64,000 nt of DNA from Alphaproteobacteria bacterium (GCA_030424865.1 JAUHVR010000015.1:1-64000), one strand, 5' to 3'; positions 32,392 through 43,169 are shown, numbered from the stretch's first letter. Notes: a model not told the origin generated them from the letters alone. Numbers and translations: made by a program.

Positions 32392-33438
32392 ATGGCACAG
32401 GTTTCGCTTTCAAACATTCGCAAGGTGTACCCCAACGGGTTCGAGGCGGTGCAGCCGTCCGACATCCAGATCAACGACGGCGAGTTTGTCGTGCTCGTTG
32501 GCCCGTCGGGCTGCGGGAAGTCCACGCTTCTGCGCATGATCGCCGGGCTCGAGGATATCTCGGACGGCGAGCTGCGCATCGGCGACCGGGTGGTGAACGA
32601 CGTCGACCCGGCAGACCGGGACATCGCGATGGTCTTCCAGAACTATGCGCTTTACCCGCATATGACGGTCGAAAAGAACATGGGCTACGGCATCAAGAAT
32701 CGGGGTGCCTCGAAAGAAGAGATCGCCCGCAAGGTCGCCGAGGCCGCCGGGATGCTGAACCTGACCGAGTATCTGACCCGTCGTCCCAGCCAATTGTCGG
32801 GTGGTCAGCGGCAGCGCGTTGCCATGGGCCGCGCGATTGTGCGCGACCCGGCGCTTTTCCTGTTTGACGAGCCGCTTTCGAACCTCGACGCCAAGCTGCG
32901 CAACCAGATGCGGATCGAAATCAAGGCCCTGCAGCGCCGTCTGGGCACCACCGCCGTCTACGTGACCCACGACCAGGTCGAGGCGATGACCATGGCCGAT
33001 CGCATCATCGTGCTGAACGGCGGCCGGATCGAGCAGATCGGCACCCCCTCGCAGATCTATCACAACCCGGCCTCGACCTTTGTCGCCTCGTTCATGGGGG
33101 CCCCGCCGATGAACCTGCTTGAGGGGCGGTTCGATAATGGCACGGTGATGATCAATGGCGGCACCGCGCTGATGCCTTCGCCCCTGCAGCGCAGCGGCCC
33201 GATCACCGTGGGCATCCGGCCCGAGGACGTGCTGCTGGAGCCCACCGGTCCCCTGCCCTTCCAAGTCGACATTGTCGAGGAACTGGGCGCCCATCGCCTG
33301 TTGCATGGCCGGCTGGAGGACCAAAACTTTACGGTCCACGTCGACAAGGAAACGCATGTGTCCCCCGGCGCGCTGCGCATCGCGCTGAAACAGGACGCGC
33401 TGCGCCTCTTTGACGTCAAGACCGGTCAATCGCTGTGA
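32392..33438 (+). CDS. ugpC: sn-Glycerol-3-phosphate ABC transporter ATP-binding protein
   Basis: 348 residues of the MalK/UgpC type. Walker [10 protein letters not shown], signature [14 protein letters not shown], Walker [13 protein letters not shown], switch [11 protein letters not shown]. The C-terminal TOBE domain covers about 240-345 ([14 protein letters not shown]). It energises the UgpAE channel. The stop overlaps the GTG start of the next gene by three bases. Confidence 0.93.
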   Translation: MAQVSLSNIRKVYPNGFEAVQPSDIQINDGEFVVLVGPSGCGKSTLLRMIAGLEDISDGELRIGDRVVNDVDPADRDIAMVFQNYALYPHMTVEKNMGYGIKNRGASKEEIARKVAEAAGMLNLTEYLTRRPSQLSGGQRQRVAMGRAIVRDPALFLFDEPLSNLDAKLRNQMRIEIKALQRRLGTTAVYVTHDQVEAMTMADRIIVLNGGRIEQIGTPSQIYHNPASTFVASFMGAPPMNLLEGRFDNGTVMINGGTALMPSPLQRSGPITVGIRPEDVLLEPTGPLPFQVDIVEELGAHRLLHGRLEDQNFTVHVDKETHVSPGALRIALKQDALRLFDVKTGQSL

Positions 33439-34436
33439 TCACTTTGGTTCTGTCAGAGCTGCCCGCCGTCTCTGCCGAGGCGCAGGCACAGATCATCTCG
33501 GCGCCGCGCACCGCCGCGGCGCACCGGGCACTGTTGGCGGCGACGCCCGCAATGAACGCGGTGCAAACCGGCGGCTCTGCGGCGCGCGCTGCCCTGCCCC
33601 GCGACATCACCATCGCGGCGTGGAACGTAGAACGTTGCCTCTTTCCGCAAGACACAGCCGCCCATCTGGGACCCATCGCGCCGGACATCGTGCTGCTGTC
33701 CGAGGTCGACCACGGCATGTCCCGCACCGGACAACGCCACACCACGGCGGACATGGCCGAGGCCCTGGGCATGACCTATGCCTTTGGGGTCGAGTTTCAC
33801 GAACTGGGGCTGGGCGGCGAGACCGAGCGGCATTTCTGCAAGGATGACGCCAACACCCTGGGTTGGCACGGCAATGCGATCCTGTCTTCGGTGCCCTTTG
33901 AAAAGCTCGGGATGCTGCGGCTGGATGAAGACGGGCACTGGTTTGCCACCGACAGCGGCGCCGACCCCGGCCAGCCGCGTCTGGGTGGGCGGATGGCGCT
34001 GTTCGCGGTTCTGCCGACCGAGGCCGGACCGCTCTGCGTTGTCTCGACCCATCTGGAAAGCAACGCCGACGCGCCGCACCGCCACGCGCAGTTTGACCAG
34101 TTGCTGACAGCCCTCGCGGCTTTTGCACCCGATATGCCCGTGCTGATCGGTGGCGACCTGAACACCGGCAACCATCTGCCGCCGAACTTCGATTGGCGCG
34201 ACGAGACGCTTTTCGCGCTGGCCGAGGCGCAGGGGTTTTCCTGGGACTTCACAGCAGAGGGCACAACGACGCGTCCCAGCCTGATCACCCCGCATCCCAC
34301 CCGCCAAATGAAGCTTGATTGGCTGGCCGGGCGTAGGCTGACCTGTCTGGACAAGGGGGTGCTCAGCTCGCTGGACGCAGGGGGCCGCCCGCTGTCCGAT
34401 CATGACTGCGTCTGGTGCGTGGCGCGGCAAAACTGA
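33435..34436 (+). CDS. Endonuclease/exonuclease/phosphatase (EEP) family hydrolase
   Basis: 333 residues from GTG 33435. The EEP fold is shown by [26 protein letters not shown] (catalytic Glu), [22 protein letters not shown] (metal Asp/Asn) and LSDHDCVW (catalytic Asp-His). It cleaves phosphodiester or phosphomonoester bonds of an unknown substrate. Coupling to ugpC by overlap puts it where the glycerophosphodiesterase ugpQ is often found, so it may act on imported glycerophosphodiesters. No clear signal peptide. Confidence 0.78.
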   Translation: MITLVLSELPAVSAEAQAQIISAPRTAAAHRALLAATPAMNAVQTGGSAARAALPRDITIAAWNVERCLFPQDTAAHLGPIAPDIVLLSEVDHGMSRTGQRHTTADMAEALGMTYAFGVEFHELGLGGETERHFCKDDANTLGWHGNAILSSVPFEKLGMLRLDEDGHWFATDSGADPGQPRLGGRMALFAVLPTEAGPLCVVSTHLESNADAPHRHAQFDQLLTALAAFAPDMPVLIGGDLNTGNHLPPNFDWRDETLFALAEAQGFSWDFTAEGTTTRPSLITPHPTRQMKLDWLAGRRLTCLDKGVLSSLDAGGRPLSDHDCVWCVARQN

Positions 34437-34493
34437 CCTTGCAGGGGCACGGGATATGGATAGGCTGGCTCGAGTTTCCGGAGGAGAGCCACC

Positions 34494-35306
34494 ATGTCCA
34501 ACCCGCCCGCATCTGATGCCCCGGTGCTTGTCGAGATCGACAGCGGCATCGCAACGGTCACGTTGAACCGACCCAAGTCGATCAACGCCCTGTCCGAAGA
34601 GATGATCGCCGCCCTGCAAGAAACCTGGGACGGTCTGGCTGACAACCGCGAGGTCAAGGCGGTTGTCCTGCGCGGCGCGGGCAACCACTTTTGCGCGGGC
34701 CACAACCTCAAGGAAATGACCGCCCGGCGCGAGGATGGCGATGGCGGGCACACCTATTTCAACGAGCTTTTTGCGACCTGTTCCAAGATGATGATGTCCA
34801 TCGTCAACCTGCCGCAACCGGTCATCGCCGAGGTCACGGGCATCGCCACTGCGGCAGGCTGCCAACTGGTGGCGACCTGCGATCTGGCGGTCGCGTCGGA
34901 CGACGCGCGCTTTGCCACGTCGGGTGTGAACATCGGGCTCTTCTGCTCGACCCCCATGGTGGCGCTCAGCCGCGCGGTGGGGCGCAAGACGGCGATGGAG
35001 ATGCTGCTGCTGGGCGAATTCATCAGCGCCGAGAGGGCGGTGGACGCAGGGCTGGTGAACCGCGTTGTGCCACTCGATCAGGTGGCCGCCACCGCGCGCG
35101 GCATGGCCGAGATCATCGCGGGCAAATCCCCGGTTGCGGTCAAGACCGGCAAGGGGGCGTTTTATGCTCAGGCCGAGATGGGCCTGGCCGAGGCGTATGA
35201 CTTCGCCGGGCGCACCATGGCCGACAACATGATGGCCCGAGATACCGAGCGCGGGATCGGGGCCTTTGTCACCAAGCAACCGATGCCCGAGTGGGAGGGC
35301 GAATAA
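34494..35306 (+). CDS. Enoyl-CoA hydratase/isomerase family protein
   Basis: 270 residues of the crotonase fold, ECHDC3-like. Oxyanion-hole segments are FCAGHNLKEM and TGIATAAGCQLVATCDLAVAS, and ATSGVNIGLFCSTPMVALSRAVG follows. The glutamates that activate water in classical enoyl-CoA hydratases are not evident at the usual positions, so it may catalyse another crotonase reaction. AGGAGAG lies before the ATG. No obvious functional link to the ugp operon. Confidence 0.83.
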   Translation: MSNPPASDAPVLVEIDSGIATVTLNRPKSINALSEEMIAALQETWDGLADNREVKAVVLRGAGNHFCAGHNLKEMTARREDGDGGHTYFNELFATCSKMMMSIVNLPQPVIAEVTGIATAAGCQLVATCDLAVASDDARFATSGVNIGLFCSTPMVALSRAVGRKTAMEMLLLGEFISAERAVDAGLVNRVVPLDQVAATARGMAEIIAGKSPVAVKTGKGAFYAQAEMGLAEAYDFAGRTMADNMMARDTERGIGAFVTKQPMPEWEGE

Positions 35307-35341
35307 CCCCCTCCGTGTTTCACGATTTTACAACGCCCAAG

Positions 35342-35373
35342 AAAAAGCGCTGCGGCCGGTAAGCACGCAGCGC
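35342..35373 (-). terminator. Rho-independent terminator for the minus-strand membrane locus
   Basis: On the minus strand GCGCTGCG pairs with CGCAGCGC (35366-35373 and 35347-35354) and is followed by TTTTTC. It lies 55 bases after the stop of the membrane protein gene. Confidence 0.82.
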
Positions 35374-35427
35374 CATTTCCGTATTTCGACCGACCCGCCC
35401 GCTGGGCCCGCCGGTCATCCAAGGACG

Positions 35428-36222
35428 TCAGTCGAAGACCGAGGCGATCTCGTCCACACCGACGCCTTCCTTGATTTCGCGCAGGCGGGCATAGATCAGG
35501 GCCAGGCTGATGCCGCCCAGGCCGTAGACAATACCGTTGAACAGCGCCCAGACGATGCCCAACACGATGATCCCGGCGACTCCGTCGCCCACGGCTGCGA
35601 CCAGCATGCCGATGATGAAACCCACGGCCAGCATGATCAGGATGGTGCAGATGAAAAGGATGATCAGCGTCCCGACAATCGGCCAGCGGTATCCCTTGGT
35701 CAGGGCCGCGCTTCGGCCCAGACCGCCGAAGCCCGCGTTCTCGATCACCACCGAAGGTGCCATGACGCAGAAGACGGCATAGACCCAAAGCGCACCGATC
35801 AGCAGCGCGATCGCGCCCAGGCTGGTCAGGATACCCGCGACGATGGACAAGAGTGCAATCGGCACCATCGCCTTGAGCGCCGGCCCGAAATAGGCCAGCA
35901 GGCTGCGGTTGCGCCCCAGCTTCGTGTCATAGGCAAGCTGCACCAAAAGCGCCGTAATCAGGCCATAGACAATCAACCCGATCAGCGTCGAGACAACGGT
36001 CGACACGATAGCAAGGGTGGGGTCGACAAAACTGGGATCTTCCAACCCCAGGGCCACGTTGAAGCCCAGGAAGGCCCCGTTGATCAGGTACCCCAGGAAC
36101 GCCCCGGTGAAGCCCAGGATCATGACCTTGAAAAACTTGCCGAACAGGATCGAGAAGCTGTCGCTGATGATCTGTCCGACGCCCAGCGGGGCAGAAACGC
36201 TCTGCGCGGTTGCGTCAGTCAT
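35428..36222 (-). CDS. Integral membrane protein of unknown function
   Basis: 264 residues with about six hydrophobic segments (MILGFTGAFLGYLI; IVSTVVSTLIGLIVYGLITALLV; ALLSIVAGILTSLGAIALLIGALWVYAVF; GTLIILFICTILIMLAVGFIIGML; GIIVLGIVWALFNGIVYGL). It resembles YciC-like or glycerophosphodiesterase-membrane-domain proteins that lack a catalytic part. The function is unknown. It lies 102 bases downstream of the RDD gene, on the same strand. Confidence 0.7.
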   Translation of the reverse strand: MTDATAQSVSAPLGVGQIISDSFSILFGKFFKVMILGFTGAFLGYLINGAFLGFNVALGLEDPSFVDPTLAIVSTVVSTLIGLIVYGLITALLVQLAYDTKLGRNRSLLAYFGPALKAMVPIALLSIVAGILTSLGAIALLIGALWVYAVFCVMAPSVVIENAGFGGLGRSAALTKGYRWPIVGTLIILFICTILIMLAVGFIIGMLVAAVGDGVAGIIVLGIVWALFNGIVYGLGGISLALIYARLREIKEGVGVDEIASVFD

Positions 36223-36324
36223 GGAAACTCCTTGTTGTGCAATTCATCTAAATTGCACAAACAGCACCACGTTCGGCCCTTCATTTCAAGGTAGGCAAAA
36301 CCCCCGGTTCAATCCGAGCCAGCG

Positions 36325-37290
36325 TTATTCCTGTGTGTTTTCATCATCTTGGGCGTGGTGCTTGTCGTCACGCCGGTCTCCAAAGATCTGACGTTGTTCC
36401 AGATAGGCCCGCTGCGCGACGTAAAATGCGCGCAGGAATGCCGCCGCGTCGGCCTGCGGGATCGGGTCGGGATAGCTGATCTTGGTGCGGATCTTGTCGA
36501 CGATCGCCACAAGGGTTTCCTGCTGGCGGGTGCGGGCCGCAGGTGAACGGGCGCGGCCCTCGGCGCGCAGGACCTTTTCAAGGGTCTGAAGCTCGAAGGC
36601 CCCATAGTGATCCAATTGATGGGGCAGGAAGGCAAAGCGCTCTTTGACTGCCCTGGCCACGTCTTGGGGCTGGTCGCTGGCCATATCCTTTAGCAGGATC
36701 GGATGCGGCAGATGAACCACATGCGTGCCCGCCATGATGTCCCCCAACCTGCGCCGATGCGGGTTTGTCAGCGGGATCGTCAGCGCCATGATGATCCAGG
36801 CCAGACTGGCCAGGGCTGCAATCGGATTGGCGGCATCCAGGGTGAACAGCAAGGTTCCGGGCAGAAAGACCTCGGCCTCTTTCATCAGGTTGCGCAGGAC
36901 CAGCGCATGTGTCGAAAGCGAGCCACCGTCATGTGAGACCACTTTGATCTTCATCCACTTCTTGCCCAGCGTCTGACCGTTCCAGGCCAGCTCGGCAAAC
37001 ACGTAGTAGGGAATGCGGGCGATAAAGAACAACAGCATGAAGACGGCAAACACCGTGCTGCCACTGGCAATTTCGGTCGCGGCCAGGAAGACCGTGAAAC
37101 TGATGGCGACACCCATGGTGAACAGAACGTCAGCGATCTGCGCCCCTGTGCGCACGCCCAGGCCCGCGACCGGCAGATGGATCGGCACCCCTTCGGGCGG
37201 CATGATCGTGCTGGCGGCCAGCGCCCGTGCGGCGCGGCGCTCTTTGCGGGCGGCACGTTTGGTCGCGCGGCGTGAGGGCGGCCTGCTCAT
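36325..37290 (-). CDS. RDD family membrane protein
   Basis: 321 residues from the ATG at 37290, which overlaps the SpoIIM-like stop as ATGA. A basic N-terminus (RRATKRAARKERRAARA) precedes RDD-type helices at about 55-215; GQTLGKKWMKIKVVSHDGG and NPHRRRLGDIMAGTHVV are typical RDD segments. The C-terminal 90 residues are soluble and charged. In MoxR loci an RDD protein often accompanies DUF58 and MoxR proteins. Confidence 0.82.
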   Translation of the reverse strand: MSRPPSRRATKRAARKERRAARALAASTIMPPEGVPIHLPVAGLGVRTGAQIADVLFTMGVAISFTVFLAATEIASGSTVFAVFMLLFFIARIPYYVFAELAWNGQTLGKKWMKIKVVSHDGGSLSTHALVLRNLMKEAEVFLPGTLLFTLDAANPIAALASLAWIIMALTIPLTNPHRRRLGDIMAGTHVVHLPHPILLKDMASDQPQDVARAVKERFAFLPHQLDHYGAFELQTLEKVLRAEGRARSPAARTRQQETLVAIVDKIRTKISYPDPIPQADAAAFLRAFYVAQRAYLEQRQIFGDRRDDKHHAQDDENTQE

Positions 37291-38309
37291 CGCTGCCTCC
37301 CGCCCAGGGCAAACCAGGCCAGCCACAGGGCGCCGACCGACCAGCCGATGGTATAGCGCGTTGCGGTATCCTGCACCGTCTGCCGAAAGAAGCCTTCCAG
37401 GATCGCCGCCGCAAACAGCATGAGCGAGGCCACAAGCGCCAGCTTCACCGCATCCCGCCCCGCCAGGTAAAGCGCGGTTCGGCGGGTGTTCTGGCCCGGA
37501 AACAGCACCGCCGCGCCCAGCTGCAACCCGCCGCCGCAGGCAATGCAGATCGCGGACAGCTCGGTCACGCCGTGCACGGACAGCCAGCCGCCCAGCTCCC
37601 ACCCCAGGCCCCGCTCGACATGCAGCGCATACATCGCGCCAAGGATCAGACCGTTGTAAAAGGTCAGCAGGATCGCCGGAAGACAGGCAAAGACGCCCAA
37701 TCCGAAGACAAAAATTGCAATCCGGGTGTTGTGGGAAAACAGATAGGTGGCAAAGGCCCCCAACCCACCGTGGATGCCGTCTGGCTGAAAGATCACGTTG
37801 CGCAGCGCCTCGGTCGAGGCGCCCGGTCCGCGTCCGCCTGCCAGGCTGTTGGGCACAAAAACGTGGTACCAGGCCGAGTTTTCGAAATACAACAGATAGC
37901 CGGTCAGCGCCCCAAGCCCCATGCACAGAAAGCCCGCCAGGATGTACCAGACCGAGCGGCGCATCGCCTGTGGCGCGCTGGAGGCGAAGAACCGTGTCAG
38001 CAACCCGCCCAGCCGTTCCTGCGGGGCATAGACCGACAGATAGGCCCGTGCCGTCAACGCCTCGAGATATTCCAGCAGGCCCTTGTCGAGCGAGATTTCG
38101 CGGGCAATCGCCAGCGAGGTCGTGGCCTGCCGGTAAAGCGCAGACAGATCCCGCGCATCGGAAAACTCCATCGATTGCAGGCCATTGCGCTCGGCCGCCG
38201 CCACCAGTTTTTCCAACCGCGTCCAGTCGGCCTCGCGTTCCTTGCGGAACCGGGCTGATCGGATCTGGTCCTGCGATTGGAGGAGGGGTTTGGGGCGGGA
38301 CTGCGCCAT
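37287..38309 (-). CDS. Stage II sporulation protein M-like (DUF95) membrane protein
   Basis: 340 residues. A soluble N-terminus (WTRLEKLVAAAERNG, LSALYRQATTSLAIAR) is followed by five or more membrane segments. The SpoIIM-family region includes VFGLGVFACLPAILLTFYNGLILGAM and HGVTELSAICIACGGGLQLG. This organism group does not sporulate; in this context the protein belongs to the MoxR-DUF58 locus and its role is unknown. It overlaps both neighbours by 1-4 bases. Confidence 0.83.
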   Translation of the reverse strand: MAQSRPKPLLQSQDQIRSARFRKEREADWTRLEKLVAAAERNGLQSMEFSDARDLSALYRQATTSLAIAREISLDKGLLEYLEALTARAYLSVYAPQERLGGLLTRFFASSAPQAMRRSVWYILAGFLCMGLGALTGYLLYFENSAWYHVFVPNSLAGGRGPGASTEALRNVIFQPDGIHGGLGAFATYLFSHNTRIAIFVFGLGVFACLPAILLTFYNGLILGAMYALHVERGLGWELGGWLSVHGVTELSAICIACGGGLQLGAAVLFPGQNTRRTALYLAGRDAVKLALVASLMLFAAAILEGFFRQTVQDTATRYTIGWSVGALWLAWFALGGRQR

Positions 38310-39586
38310 CAGATCAACTCTTTTGCCTTGATTTCAAGGTAGGTCGAGATCAACCGCGAGGTCACCTGCCCCGGCGCCGCATCGACCACGGTCACACCAA
38401 GGCGCGCCAGGCGATCCAGCACCAGTCGGCGTTCGGCGACCGTTTGATTTGCGGCAATCAGCGTGGCGATGCCGTCCATGTCGTCGGGCGCCTCTTCGAC
38501 CAGCGCATCCAGCTCAGGGTCGCGGATCGCTACAAAGACCAGCAGGTGGCGCTTGGCCAGAATGCCCAGGTTTTCGATCAAAAGCTCGGCCGAGGTGGTG
38601 TCGACGAAGTCGGTGAAGACAATGATCAGGCTGCGTTTCGGGGTGCGGGCGTTCAGCTCGGTCAGGGCCAGCGTATGGTTGGTCTCGCGGTCGGAATAGT
38701 CGAGTTCAGCCGCCCAGCTGCGCATCCGGGCAAAAGCCAGTCGGCCGGGTTCCGGCTTGGCAAAGCTGCGAGGGCGCACGTCATAGGCATAGTGTCCGAC
38801 CAGATCGCCGCCAATCGCCGCGGCCCAGGCCGTGGCCAGCGCGGCGGTCACCGCGTGGTCGATCTTGGGCAGGCCGGCGATTTCCTCACGCATCAGATAG
38901 CCATTGTCGATCGCCAGGATCACGTGGTGATTGCGCTCGGCCCGCAGTTCCTTGGCGACCAGCGCCCGGCGCCTGGCCGAGCGTTTCCAGTCGATGGTCT
39001 TGATGTCCATGCCCCGCACAAACTCGCGCAGCTGGTGGAACTCGGACCCCTCGCCGATTGCGCGGTTTTCCTTGGTGCCAAAAAGCGTGCTGGTCACGGT
39101 GGTGGTGATCATGCCCGAGCGCACAAGCGCGATGTTCGGCACCGCGCTGATTGTCGGGTCAAAGGGGATCTTCGGCACAAACTCAAAAAGCCCAATGCGC
39201 GAGGTCCAGTGAAGCCAGATCTGGCTGAACTGCCAGGTCCCGCGCTTGGTGGCGCGACAAGGGAAACGGGCCGTGACCTGACCTTCGGCACCGCGTGTGA
39301 AACGGATTTCGGACGGGCCATCCAGCCCCTCGGGCCAGGCGATGCGCCCGGACATCCCCGGCGGGGCCGAGGGCGTCGACAGCGTGATTTCCGCCTCTTC
39401 GCCCACAAAGATCTCGACCGGGCAGTCGCGCTGAAACGGCATCTTGCCGCGCCAGGACAGCACCACGTCGGCCAGCGCCAGCACCGCCAGCGCCACCCAG
39501 GGCACCAGCGCCACATCGCGCAGCACGCCGCCAACCAGCATCGCCGTCAGCGACAACAGCAGCGCGCCCAGCGCCGCGATCAGCAA
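38309..39586 (-). CDS. DUF58 domain protein
   Basis: 425 residues. Two N-terminal hydrophobic segments ([40 protein letters not shown]) precede a soluble DUF58 region: [29 protein letters not shown], then a vWA-like part ([13 protein letters not shown]). DUF58 proteins are partners of MoxR ATPases. The start is uncertain: TTG at 39586 is the only standard start found, with a poor ribosome site. The frame stays open upstream into the moxR end. Confidence 0.82.
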   Translation of the reverse strand: MLIAALGALLLSLTAMLVGGVLRDVALVPWVALAVLALADVVLSWRGKMPFQRDCPVEIFVGEEAEITLSTPSAPPGMSGRIAWPEGLDGPSEIRFTRGAEGQVTARFPCRATKRGTWQFSQIWLHWTSRIGLFEFVPKIPFDPTISAVPNIALVRSGMITTTVTSTLFGTKENRAIGEGSEFHQLREFVRGMDIKTIDWKRSARRRALVAKELRAERNHHVILAIDNGYLMREEIAGLPKIDHAVTAALATAWAAAIGGDLVGHYAYDVRPRSFAKPEPGRLAFARMRSWAAELDYSDRETNHTLALTELNARTPKRSLIIVFTDFVDTTSAELLIENLGILAKRHLLVFVAIRDPELDALVEEAPDDMDGIATLIAANQTVAERRLVLDRLARLGVTVVDAAPGQVTSRLISTYLEIKAKELI

Positions 39587-39603
39587 TCTTTGGGCAGGAC
39601 GGA

Positions 39604-40560
39604 TCAGCGGGGGGCCTCGACAACGTTCAGAAGGTTGGTCAGCACCTGTTCGGCGCCACGCCCCTCGATTTCAGCCACCGGGCCCAGAACAACGCGGTGC
39701 CGCATCGCCGGAATGAACAGCCGCTTGACGTCATCGGGGATCGCAAAGTCGCGCCCGTTCATTGCCGCCAGCACCCGCGCCGCCGTGGCCAGCGCATCCG
39801 CCGCCCGGGTCGAGGCGCCAAAGGCGATATCATCGCTTTCGCGTGTCGCGCGCACCAGCCGCAGGATGTAGTCAAGGATCTCATCGTCAAGGATGATGCT
39901 GTCGATCAGCGCCCGGCTTTCGGCCAGCGCTTCGGCGTTCAGCACCCGGTCCAGATGATCTGTCTCGCGCCCGGCGTCCGCCGGCTGGCCCGCATGTTTC
40001 CGCAGGATCGCCATCTCGACGTCCTGCGGTGGGAAATCGATCACCAGCTTGAACAGGAAGCGGTCCAGCTGCGCCTCGGGCAGCGGATAGGTGCCCTGCT
40101 GTTCAATCGGGTTCTGCGTGGCGATGACCAGGAAATCCTTGCCCAGATCGTGGTCAGTGCCATCGATGGTCACCCGGCTTTCGTTCATCGCCTGCAACAG
40201 CGCGGCCTGGGTCTTGGGCGGGGCACGGTTGATCTCATCCGCCAGCAGGATCTGGCTGAAGACAGGCCCCTTGGTCAGCACGAACTCGTTGGTCTGGAAA
40301 TTGAAGATCGAGGTCCCCAGCACATCGCCCGGCATCAGGTCCGGAGTGAACTGGATGCGCCCGAACTCCAGATCCAGCGCCGAAGAAAAGCTGCGCGCAA
40401 GCAGCGTCTTGGCGGTGCCCGGCGGCCCCTCCAGCAGCACATGGCCGCGCGCAAAGAGCGCCACGAGGATCAATTCTACGGTCTCTTCCTGGCCCAGAAC
40501 CGTGCGGCCGATCTCGGCCCGCAGCGTTTCGACCCGCTGGTTCAGCGTCTCCAATGTCAT
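39604..40560 (-). CDS. MoxR family AAA+ ATPase
   Basis: 318 residues. Walker [18 protein letters not shown], Walker [24 protein letters not shown], sensor 1 [25 protein letters not shown]. MoxR ATPases act as chaperones that insert cofactors or assemble vWA-protein complexes. It overlaps the DUF4350 gene by four bases (40557-40560). Confidence 0.92.
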   Translation of the reverse strand: MTLETLNQRVETLRAEIGRTVLGQEETVELILVALFARGHVLLEGPPGTAKTLLARSFSSALDLEFGRIQFTPDLMPGDVLGTSIFNFQTNEFVLTKGPVFSQILLADEINRAPPKTQAALLQAMNESRVTIDGTDHDLGKDFLVIATQNPIEQQGTYPLPEAQLDRFLFKLVIDFPPQDVEMAILRKHAGQPADAGRETDHLDRVLNAEALAESRALIDSIILDDEILDYILRLVRATRESDDIAFGASTRAADALATAARVLAAMNGRDFAIPDDVKRLFIPAMRHRVVLGPVAEIEGRGAEQVLTNLLNVVEAPR

Positions 40561-41864
40561 TCGGCAATCCGTTCCAATACACGTTCCAAGTCATCCGCCC
40601 GCTGCAGCGCAAGGCTGGGCGAGGCATTCGGCGGCAGCGCGCGCAGGTTGGCCAGGGCCTGTTCCAGCGCGGCGGCATGTTCCGGGCGGCGGCGTTTCAC
40701 ATAGCGCACAAAGCCCTCTTCGCTGGCATAGTTCTGCGCATGTGCCGCTCCGAAAAGCCGCGCGCCGGTGGTGGCGATACGGGCCTTGCCATAGTCGGCC
40801 AGCATAGCGCCATCCTGACCCGCCAGCCGCATCAGCCGCGCCCGCGCCGCCACCGCTTGCAGCTTGCTGGCCCCCGGCCCGCCGGTCACATCCCGAGCGG
40901 GACCATAGCGCATCGAGGCGCGCCAGAGCGTCATCAGCAAAAGCAGCGTGCCCGAGACCCAAAGCAGCGTAAAGGGCGGCGCAAAGAACTGGCCGAGGTC
41001 CTCCCATGTGCGTTCGCGATCCGCGACAAGGCTCTGGGCGAACAGCCAGTTCGAGGTGCTGTAATCGATGATCACCCGACGGTCCTGCGCCAGATCAGCA
41101 ATCAGCGCACTGACCATGGCCCCGTTATCGCCCAGCCGCAGGCCATGATTGTTCAGAAGATCCGGATCGGTCAGCAGCAGAAAATCACGCTCTCCGCCAT
41201 CGTTGTCATGAATGGGACACCGCGCCAGTAGCACTGCACCCGAACGCCCGATCAACGGTGTGCAAAACGGCACGTCCGCCATCTGTGCAGCGTAGACCTT
41301 GGCGCGCCGACGAGGATCCGCCGGATCGTCAAACTCGGTAAAGGGCACGCGTGCCCAGATCATCTCGGCCCGGCTGTCGCCCGTCAGCCGCCGCAAAAGC
41401 TGCGTTGTGCGGGCGGGGCTGTTCAGCAAAACGGGGTGGCCGATGCCGGTCAGCCGCATGCCGCTGCGCCATTTGGGCAAGACCACGAGCGTCGGAACAC
41501 GCTTGCGCTTTTGGTCAAGAACCCTGTGCGACAGGTCAAACTCATCCTGCTGCATCAGCAGCTCTTGGCGGGTCTTGGGCCAGACCTTTTCGGCCCGCAG
41601 GTCAGTGTCGAAAAGCGGCACAATCAACAGACCGACGCCGTCCTGATCAATCCGCCACCCACCAGCGAAATTCTGCGTCTCGGTACCCTTGGCGGACAAG
41701 TAGACCTGAAGCCCGTCCAGCCCCACAGGCGAGCTGCGCAGCGCTTGCTGGCGCGAAGACAGCATGTAGAAGACGGCCCCGAGGATCAGCACCAAGGCCG
41801 CGCCGACCAACACGAACTCGCCCCTGATCCGTGGAGGCTGCGAGGTATCGGACATGTCAGTCAT
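40557..41864 (-). CDS. DUF4350 domain protein
   Basis: 435 residues from the ATG at 41864, overlapping the DUF4129 stop as ATGA. One N-terminal helix ([19 protein letters not shown]), a DUF4350 region ([18 protein letters not shown] ... [11 protein letters not shown]), a second helix at about 290-310 ([19 protein letters not shown]), and a C-terminal soluble part rich in Ala/Arg. Function unknown; part of the MoxR locus. Confidence 0.82.
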   Translation of the reverse strand: MTDMSDTSQPPRIRGEFVLVGAALVLILGAVFYMLSSRQQALRSSPVGLDGLQVYLSAKGTETQNFAGGWRIDQDGVGLLIVPLFDTDLRAEKVWPKTRQELLMQQDEFDLSHRVLDQKRKRVPTLVVLPKWRSGMRLTGIGHPVLLNSPARTTQLLRRLTGDSRAEMIWARVPFTEFDDPADPRRRAKVYAAQMADVPFCTPLIGRSGAVLLARCPIHDNDGGERDFLLLTDPDLLNNHGLRLGDNGAMVSALIADLAQDRRVIIDYSTSNWLFAQSLVADRERTWEDLGQFFAPPFTLLWVSGTLLLLMTLWRASMRYGPARDVTGGPGASKLQAVAARARLMRLAGQDGAMLADYGKARIATTGARLFGAAHAQNYASEEGFVRYVKRRRPEHAAALEQALANLRALPPNASPSLALQRADDLERVLERIAE

Positions 41865-42577
41865 GTCGGGGCCGAGTTGCACAGAGGGCGCACCTGTTCG
41901 ACATGCGCCCTGAACTCGTCCTCGGTGACGTCACGGCCGCCGAACTGCACCCGTTCGCTGGCCAGGACCAAGGCCTGCAGTTCCGAGCGATGGTCGAACG
42001 AGGCCGGAACGCGCCGCAGGGCATCGCGCGCGGTCCAGCTGCGTTGCGGGACCACGCCCTGGGCGGCAACCGCACGCCCCAGAACAAGCCGCGACAGCGC
42101 AACCAGCGCCTCGCGCCGGTCCGTCAGACGCATGACCTGCTGAAGGCTCCAGCTGGCGGGATCGGGATCGGCTGGATCCAGCGGTACGCCCTGCCCATTC
42201 CGCCGGTCAGCGTTCAGGGGCGCGCTGCCAAAAGAGATGCCGCTGGCACCGCCATGTCGCACGATGAAATAAAGCGCAGTCCCAAGGATCAGGATCGTCA
42301 CGATCAGCATTATGGAACGGTTGGCCTCGGGGCTGAGGCGTTCCTCACGTTCCCGGGGTTGGTCGCGCGGTGTTTCCGACGTGGTCAGTTCCGGCGCAGG
42401 TCGCGTCGGGTCGAAATAGGCGACATCGCTGTCGATGCGCCGGAAGCGAATGCTGCGCAGGTAGTCTTCGCCAGACGCGCCAAGCTCGATGGGTTCCACC
42501 GACGGGTCTTGCGCCAGAACAGGCACAGGACTGAAAAAGCACAGCGCAAGAAGCAAAACCAATAGGCGTGAAATCAT
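41861..42577 (-). CDS. DUF4129 domain protein, exported/membrane-anchored
   Basis: 238 residues. A signal peptide (LLVLLLALCFFSPVPVLAQ) and a central helix (SIMLIVTILILGTALYFIV, about 90-108) flank a periplasmic part. The C-terminal DUF4129 region reads REALVALSRLVLGRAVAAQG and SWTARDALRRVP. First gene of the DUF4129-DUF4350-MoxR-DUF58-SpoIIM-RDD operon on the minus strand. The spacer 42578-42818 upstream holds no clear gene. Confidence 0.8.
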   Translation of the reverse strand: MISRLLVLLLALCFFSPVPVLAQDPSVEPIELGASGEDYLRSIRFRRIDSDVAYFDPTRPAPELTTSETPRDQPREREERLSPEANRSIMLIVTILILGTALYFIVRHGGASGISFGSAPLNADRRNGQGVPLDPADPDPASWSLQQVMRLTDRREALVALSRLVLGRAVAAQGVVPQRSWTARDALRRVPASFDHRSELQALVLASERVQFGGRDVTEDEFRAHVEQVRPLCNSAPT

Positions 42578-42818
42578 GCGATCACGCTAAGTCGATTGCA
42601 CAGGCTTTACAATTGTGGATTACCGGACCTTTTTTCGGGGACCCCGGTCCAGGCGACCGTGCCCACCGCGATCCCCCTGCCCTGGCTGCGGCAAGGATCG
42701 CGCATCAACGTGGCTGCGCCTTTTGTGCGGACCGGGGTGTCTGGGTATGGCCGTTGACGGGCGTCGCAAAGCGCGGGTCCCGCGTGCGGCTTGGCCGGGT
42801 GACGCCCGGGCCGGCCGC

Positions 42819-43148
42819 TTAGTGCGAAATCATCCAGGGACGCTTGGTGGGAAAGCTCTTGGAGCCGTCGGCGCGGTACAGCGTCTTGCTGGGCTTTTTG
42901 GACCCGCCACCACAACAGCCGCAGTTCGGGCCGTGGCTGCTGCGCTTGGGACTGTCGGCCGAGCGTTCATTGGTTTCATGGGCGTGGCGCACCGTGCTGG
43001 ACACGGCCGCCAGGCGCGGCACGGTCAGCATGACGCGTGGCGCGGGTGTGCCGCAGTCGGGGCAGTCGCAGGGATCGGCAAAGCGGCTCATGGGCTGCAT
43101 CTCTTCGAAGACGCCGCAATCGGCACACATGTATTCATAGACGGGCAT
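42819..43148 (-). CDS. fmdB: FmdB family zinc-ribbon protein
   Basis: 109 residues from the ATG at 43148 (MPVYEYMCADCGVFEEMQPM). Two CxxC pairs (CADCG and CPDCG) form the FmdB zinc ribbon. A C-terminal tail contains CGCCGGGSKK. FmdB was named as a putative regulator of formamidase expression. It lies downstream of fmdA, with a GC-rich hairpin between them. Confidence 0.85.
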   Translation of the reverse strand: MPVYEYMCADCGVFEEMQPMSRFADPCDCPDCGTPAPRVMLTVPRLAAVSSTVRHAHETNERSADSPKRSSHGPNCGCCGGGSKKPSKTLYRADGSKSFPTKRPWMISH

Positions 43149-43169
43149 GGCAGGTCCTTTGGTCTTTGG

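Noticed and set aside
42578-42818. Short frames in the spacer between the DUF4129 gene and fmdB
   Set aside because: No start with a ribosome site and no family resemblance; a few GC hairpins only.
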